In this document: positions 60,185 through 64,000 of the stretch, one piece after another
How positions within the stretch are numbered: position 1 is the first letter of the stretch
Layout: every line of letters begins with the position of its first letter
Source: CAYSCZ01 sp051155775
GTDB lineage: Bacteria > Bacteroidota > Bacteroidia > Cytophagales > Cyclobacteriaceae
Assembly (NCBI GenBank): GCA_051155775.1
Contig: DAXETV010000028.1
Span: forward strand, 1-64,000
DNA: 64,000 nucleotides
Direction: 5' to 3'
Made by a program: the position numbers and the translations under genes
Notes under the pieces: model-generated
What the model was told of the DNA's origin: nothing
The model's input: the letters and a program-made list of their open reading frames with translations, nothing else
The model's database searches: none

Positions 60185-61570
60185 TTGACACTAATAAAAT
60201 CAATTTCAGGAATAAGGGGTACAATCGGAGGTTCAATTAACGAATCACTCACTCCCTTTGATATTGTTAAATTTTCATCGGCATTTGCTTCCTGGCTCCA
60301 CCAAAAAACTGACAAAAAAACGATTGTGATGGGTAGAGACGCGAGGTTGTCTGGCGAAATGGTCTCAAACCTCGTCAGTTCCACATTTATTGCTATGGGA
60401 TTTGATGTTGTAGACCTGGGATTATCCACAACACCAACAGTGGAGATAGCTGTGACAGACCAGCAAGCTGCTGGCGGGGTGATCATTACAGCCAGCCATA
60501 ACCCCATGCAGTGGAATGCACTAAAGTTACTCAATGAAAGTGGAGAATTTATATCCGCCAAAGATGGTCAGGACCTCCTCGAAATAACTGATGAAGCGCA
60601 CAACTTCGTTGGGATAAATAAGCTTGGGAAGCTAATCAGGCGAAACGATTATATTGATATTCATATTGAAAAAATACTAAACCTTGATCTGGTTGATGTT
60701 GAAGCTATTAAAAGACGGAAATTTAAGATAGCCGTTGACGCGGTTAATTCCACCGGAGGCATAGCAGTTCCCCGGTTATTGAAAGCACTTGGCGTGGATG
60801 AGGTGACGGAATTTTACTGCGAACCAACGGGACATTTTCCACATAACCCAGAACCTTTACCAGACAATATTACACACATTTGTAATGAAATCGATAAAGG
60901 CAAATTTGATCTGGGCATTGTTGTCGATCCGGATGTTGACCGCCTGGCATTGATTTGCGAAGATGGTACCCCTTTTGGTGAAGAATACACACTTGTTTCA
61001 GTGGCTGATTACGTACTGAAAAATAATCCGGGAAATACTGTTAGCAATTTGTCCTCCACCAGGGCCTTAAAAGATATAACCATAAAAAACGGTGGCACCT
61101 ACCTTCCCTCTGCTGTTGGAGAGGTTAATGTGGTGGAAAAAATGAAGGGATGTGATGCCGTTATAGGTGGTGAAGGTAATGGCGGAATTATTTATCCGGT
61201 GCTGCACTATGGCAGGGACGCGCTGGTTGGAATAGCCTTATTTCTTTCCCACCTGGCAAATTTCGGCAAGAGTGCCTCCATGCTACGTTCTACTTATCCT
61301 AATTACCACATCTCAAAAAATAAGATTGAGCTGACCCCAGCGCTAGATGTAGACAAAGTTCTATCAGCAGTTAAAGAAAAATACAAAAAATCTGACCTTG
61401 TAACCATCGATGGGGTAAAAATCAACTTTGAAAGAGAGTGGGTACATCTTAGAAAATCAAATACAGAGCCAATAATCAGGATTTATTCAGAATCTGATAC
61501 TCAGGCCACTGCCGAACATTTGGCGAACAAAATCATCTCTGATATTAAAGAAATCATTAATAACAAATAG
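60185..61570 (+). CDS. glmM: Phosphoglucosamine mutase
   Basis: This 461-residue phosphohexomutase has the phosphoserine loop ITASHNP (Ser104), the metal loop DPDVDR near residue 248, the sugar loop GGEGNGG and the phosphate loop RKSNTEPIIRIYSES. In Bacteroidota this form is taken as GlmM, which makes glucosamine-1-phosphate for peptidoglycan and LPS, though phosphomannomutase is possible. The start is TTG 60185; the ATG just before is in another frame and stops at once. iscS starts 7 bp after its stop. Confidence 0.9.
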   Translation: MTLIKSISGIRGTIGGSINESLTPFDIVKFSSAFASWLHQKTDKKTIVMGRDARLSGEMVSNLVSSTFIAMGFDVVDLGLSTTPTVEIAVTDQQAAGGVIITASHNPMQWNALKLLNESGEFISAKDGQDLLEITDEAHNFVGINKLGKLIRRNDYIDIHIEKILNLDLVDVEAIKRRKFKIAVDAVNSTGGIAVPRLLKALGVDEVTEFYCEPTGHFPHNPEPLPDNITHICNEIDKGKFDLGIVVDPDVDRLALICEDGTPFGEEYTLVSVADYVLKNNPGNTVSNLSSTRALKDITIKNGGTYLPSAVGEVNVVEKMKGCDAVIGGEGNGGIIYPVLHYGRDALVGIALFLSHLANFGKSASMLRSTYPNYHISKNKIELTPALDVDKVLSAVKEKYKKSDLVTIDGVKINFEREWVHLRKSNTEPIIRIYSESDTQATAEHLANKIISDIKEIINNK

Positions 61571-61577
61571 CCTAGAT

Positions 61578-62705
61578 ATGGAGGTTTATCTTGATAATGC
61601 AGCCACAACACCAATAGATCCTGAGGTTGTGGAAGCGATGATGCCTTATATGAAAAATCAATATGGCAACCCCTCTTCTATACATGCCCATGGTAGAAAA
61701 ACCCGCTCAGCGATAGAAAGATCGAGAAAAAAGATCGCTGACTTACTCAATGCATCCCCTGCTGAAATCTTCTTTACCTCAGGAGGAACAGAAGCAGATA
61801 ACACCGCCATCATAGGAGCAATAGAAAAATATGACATTCAGCATATTATCTCTACTAAAATTGAGCATCACGCGGTAATGCATACTATTGAATTTTTGGA
61901 AAAATGTGGCAAAGTAAAAACAACTTATCTTGACCTGGATGAAAAGGGCAATTTCGAGCCTGATCAACTATCTACTACTTTGAGGGATAATCCGAAATCA
62001 TTGGTAAGTATCATGCAGGGAAATAACGAGATTGGTAACCTAACCAACATAGAAGAAATTGCAGAATTGTGCAAGGAGTATGGTGCGCTATTACATTCGG
62101 ATACGGTTCAGACCGTCGGTCATTTCACCCATAACCTACAAAAGCTAAAAGCAGACTTCATAGTTGGTTCCGCCCATAAATTTCATGGCCCAAAAGGTAT
62201 TGGATTCCTTTATATAAAAAATGGCAACAAAATTCCACCTTACATTCATGGTGGGGCACAGGAGCGAAATATGCGTGGCGGAACTGAAAATGTTTATGGA
62301 GTGGTGGGACTAACCGAGGCATTATCTATTGCTTATGAAAATATGGAATCTCATAGAAAACATATCCTGGATCTGAAAAATCATATGATCAGTCAACTAA
62401 AGGGAATTCCGGGAATTGAATTCAATGGCTATTCTGACGATGAAGATAAAAGCCTCTACACAGTTCTTAATGTATGCACACCGGCTTCTGGTAACAATGA
62501 TATGCTGCTTTTTAACCTGGATATAAAAGGAATATCAGCCTCAGGAGGCAGTGCCTGCTCTAGTGGATCTGACATTGGCTCTCATGTAATCGCGGCACTC
62601 AACAAACCTAAAGACCGGGGAACCATTCGATTCTCTTTCAGTAAAATGAATACTAAAGAAGAAATTGATTATACTATTGCCTGTTTAAAAGATATCTTAA
62701 GCTAA
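61578..62705 (+). CDS. iscS: Cysteine desulfurase (IscS/NifS type)
   Basis: This 375-residue PLP enzyme takes sulfur from cysteine for Fe-S clusters and tRNA thiolation. It has YLDNAATTPID at the start, TSGGTEADN, the PLP Lys201 in AHKFHGPKG, and the catalytic Cys in SGGSACSSGSD near residue 325. It is of the class I (IscS/NifS) type by the long Cys loop. No iscU or fdx follows. Its stop overlaps the converging VTT gene in CTAA. Confidence 0.93.
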   Translation: MEVYLDNAATTPIDPEVVEAMMPYMKNQYGNPSSIHAHGRKTRSAIERSRKKIADLLNASPAEIFFTSGGTEADNTAIIGAIEKYDIQHIISTKIEHHAVMHTIEFLEKCGKVKTTYLDLDEKGNFEPDQLSTTLRDNPKSLVSIMQGNNEIGNLTNIEEIAELCKEYGALLHSDTVQTVGHFTHNLQKLKADFIVGSAHKFHGPKGIGFLYIKNGNKIPPYIHGGAQERNMRGGTENVYGVVGLTEALSIAYENMESHRKHILDLKNHMISQLKGIPGIEFNGYSDDEDKSLYTVLNVCTPASGNNDMLLFNLDIKGISASGGSACSSGSDIGSHVIAALNKPKDRGTIRFSFSKMNTKEEIDYTIACLKDILS

Positions 62706-63274
62706 GGCGTAAAGATATTTGCCTCCCAAATGATATAAGAGTAGACAATAAACCTCAAAAACCTGAATAAGGTAAAGGTGAAAAACTTCCTTATTGGATA
62801 TTTAACAGCACCAATTAACATGCAAATGCCTGAAAATGGCAATGGGGTTAAAGCAGCAACAATCAATAAAAACCCACCATATTTATTCAGTAACCTTTCA
62901 TATTTTCCTAAAAAATTAATTTTCAAGATCCTGTACAATCGAGTCTGATTGAGGTAGGAACCAATAAAAAATCCGATATAACCCGATATGTAGGACAAAA
63001 CTGATAGTGTGATTATATTTCCAACATAATGGGAAACTAATCCATTCCTAAGTGACCAGAACATAAATATTTCCGGTGGGATAATTCCAAACACAACCTC
63101 AGAAGCAAAAAATATCGAAAAGATCAGGAAAGGTTTTTCCGATATAGGGGATATAAGCTCAAAAAAGTCAAAGTTTAATTTATTCTTCGCATAAATTAAT
63201 AACCCAATTAACACCGCCAACCAAGCCAATCCCTTAATGAGATTAGTAATTAAAAACCTTGTTTTATCATCCAT
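62702..63274 (-). CDS. VTT-domain (DedA/YqaA-like) membrane protein
   Basis: This 190-residue inner-membrane protein has about five hydrophobic helices. It contains the VTT/SNARE-associated pattern FFIGSYLNQTRLY, then the Gly- and Pro-rich stretch ALTPLPFSGICMLIGAVKYP, which carries the re-entrant hairpin. YqaA-like members may move lipids or ions; the cargo is unknown. It converges on iscS. Confidence 0.82.
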   Translation of the reverse strand: MDDKTRFLITNLIKGLAWLAVLIGLLIYAKNKLNFDFFELISPISEKPFLIFSIFFASEVVFGIIPPEIFMFWSLRNGLVSHYVGNIITLSVLSYISGYIGFFIGSYLNQTRLYRILKINFLGKYERLLNKYGGFLLIVAALTPLPFSGICMLIGAVKYPIRKFFTFTLFRFLRFIVYSYIIWEANIFTP

Positions 63275-63398
63275 GGAGATTGAAAAGCTACCGACCTGTT
63301 ATTTATTAGCCACAACTGTCAAAAGAGGTAACGTATTACTTTACTTAATGATTAAATTGTTCAAATATGTTTAAAAATGATAATTTGATTGGCAAAAT

Positions 63399-63881
63399 AT
63401 GGCAAGTTTTACAATTCAGGAGTTATTTAACAGAATGCCTCAAAAAGGCCTTGTGAAATGGATAGGTTTAAGGCCTGAAAAAAGGAAAAAAATCAATATT
63501 GTTTCTAGTGTAGAAACCACGGCTTCCTCAGGATTAGTTGGTGATAGATTTGCAGGAGTAAAAAATCAAAAAAGGCAGGTCACAATAATACAGGATGAAC
63601 ATTTGATTGCAATCGGCTCAATTATGAAAAAAGAAATTAAACCTGAATGGACAAGACGAAATATTGTGGTTAGCCAAATAAATTTATTGGCTCTGGTCAA
63701 TCAAAAATTTCAAATCGGAGAAGTAATATTGGAAGCAACAGGATACTGCCATCCATGCTCCAGGATGGAAGAAGCACTGGGTGAAGGCGGATATAATGCA
63801 ATGCGTGGCCATGGCGGAATTACGGCTAAAGTAGTTGAGGGTGGTATCATCGCTGTAGGAAATTCAGTATACCTTTTATAA
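63399..63881 (+). CDS. MOSC-domain protein
   Basis: This 160-residue single-domain MOSC protein (molybdenum cofactor sulfurase C-terminal type) has LVGDRFAG, VTIIQDEHLIA, WTRRNIVVSQINL and the conserved Cys in GYCHPCSRMEEAL. The MOSC fold handles sulfur or a metal-bound sulfur group. The usual N-terminal beta-barrel (MOSC_N) is missing, so it is the short YiiM-like form. Its substrate is unknown. Confidence 0.87.
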   Translation: MASFTIQELFNRMPQKGLVKWIGLRPEKRKKINIVSSVETTASSGLVGDRFAGVKNQKRQVTIIQDEHLIAIGSIMKKEIKPEWTRRNIVVSQINLLALVNQKFQIGEVILEATGYCHPCSRMEEALGEGGYNAMRGHGGITAKVVEGGIIAVGNSVYLL

Positions 63882-63882
63882 A

Positions 63883-64000
63883 TCAGGGCTTTCTGGAAAT
63901 GTGCCAGTAGGGATCCATCAGATCTGATAAGTTAAAATTGAACTGGGTCAGTAGTATTTTAATAAAAAAATTCAGACGGTGGATGGCTTCCTGATAATAT
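63883..64000 (-). CDS. C-terminal end of an unidentified gene (runs off the right edge)
   Basis: The minus-strand frame ending in TGA (63883-63885) stays open to the window edge for about 39 codons. The last residues read LSDLMDPYWHISRKP, with a preceding helix rich in Phe, Ile and Leu. The stop lies 1 bp from that of the MOSC gene, the same close convergent packing seen at other junctions. Too little is present to name it. Confidence 0.55.
   Translation of the reverse strand, partial: YYQEAIHRLNFFIKILLTQFNFNLSDLMDPYWHISRKP

Noticed and set aside
1..64000. tRNA, rRNA, CRISPR array, intact insertion sequence or phage genes
   Set aside because: All spacers were read on both strands. No cloverleaf with a T-loop motif, no regular spaced repeat and no transposase or phage protein was seen.

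Overview
The window looks like a stretch of ordinary chromosome from a member of the Bacteroidota, most likely order Cytophagales (a Fulvivirga- or Marivirga-like marine bacterium; the genus is inference). The lineage call rests on several features. Promoter -7 elements fit TAnnTTTG. The rpsU-xerC-hpf gene trio is present. The haloperoxidase carries a type IX secretion tail. There is a GH97 glucosidase, a glycogen synthase of the animal/fungal (GT3) type, a LytS/LytTR pair and many lipoproteins. The DNA is AT-rich. I see no rRNA, tRNA, CRISPR array, intact insertion sequence, prophage or plasmid gene.

Layout. 1-3893: end of a surface-polysaccharide locus, with the start of a secreted protein on the minus strand, a decayed spacer, a GT2 glycosyltransferase, an NAD-dependent sugar epimerase/reductase and a WecA/WbpL-type initiating transferase. 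4038-10557 (minus): a Na+-pumping decarboxylase operon (oadG-oadA-oadB) followed by an SDR and an aldo/keto reductase, with a Cu/Zn permease upstream. 10665-19463: prfA with a beta-helix lipoprotein, an FtsX-type permease, a Ca2+/cation exchanger, an SDR, a Rieske protein, a class V aminotransferase and a small membrane protein. 19513-25230: a metallophosphatase, a PhoD-like phosphatase and a divergent pstSCAB operon, with a three-repeat PHO-box-like array between the last two. 25346-32312: a secreted zinc protease, a T9SS vanadium haloperoxidase and a GH97 lipoprotein. 32375-36215 (minus): UDP-glucose dehydrogenase, GalE, dTDP-glucose 4,6-dehydratase and an ABA4-like membrane protein. 36347-45590: acyl-CoA dehydrogenase, rpsU-xerC-hpf, cysS, then rimP-nusA-infB and a small membrane protein. 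45583-54754: GNAT-like protein, SnoaL-like protein, glycogen synthase, lgt, a lipid kinase, DPP-IV and an MlrC-like lipoprotein. 54755-55240: a non-coding block that folds strongly and has a 170-bp direct repeat. 55241-64000: a LytS/LytTR pair with radA, SRPBCC, mazG, an NqrM-like protein, glmM, iscS, a VTT membrane protein, MOSC, and the tail of one more gene.

The most coherent unit is phosphate supply. PstSCAB is a high-affinity importer, PhoD would release phosphate outside the cytoplasmic membrane, and both lie beside one tandem 11-bp-phased repeat. PstC has a periplasmic insert that resembles part of PstS from the same operon. No wholly new multi-gene system is evident. The observations most worth following are the PstC insert, the PHO-type array, the pstS-pstC hairpin, the foldable intergenic block at 54.8-55.1 kb, several undersized membrane-protein genes, and nine convergent gene pairs whose ends touch or overlap.
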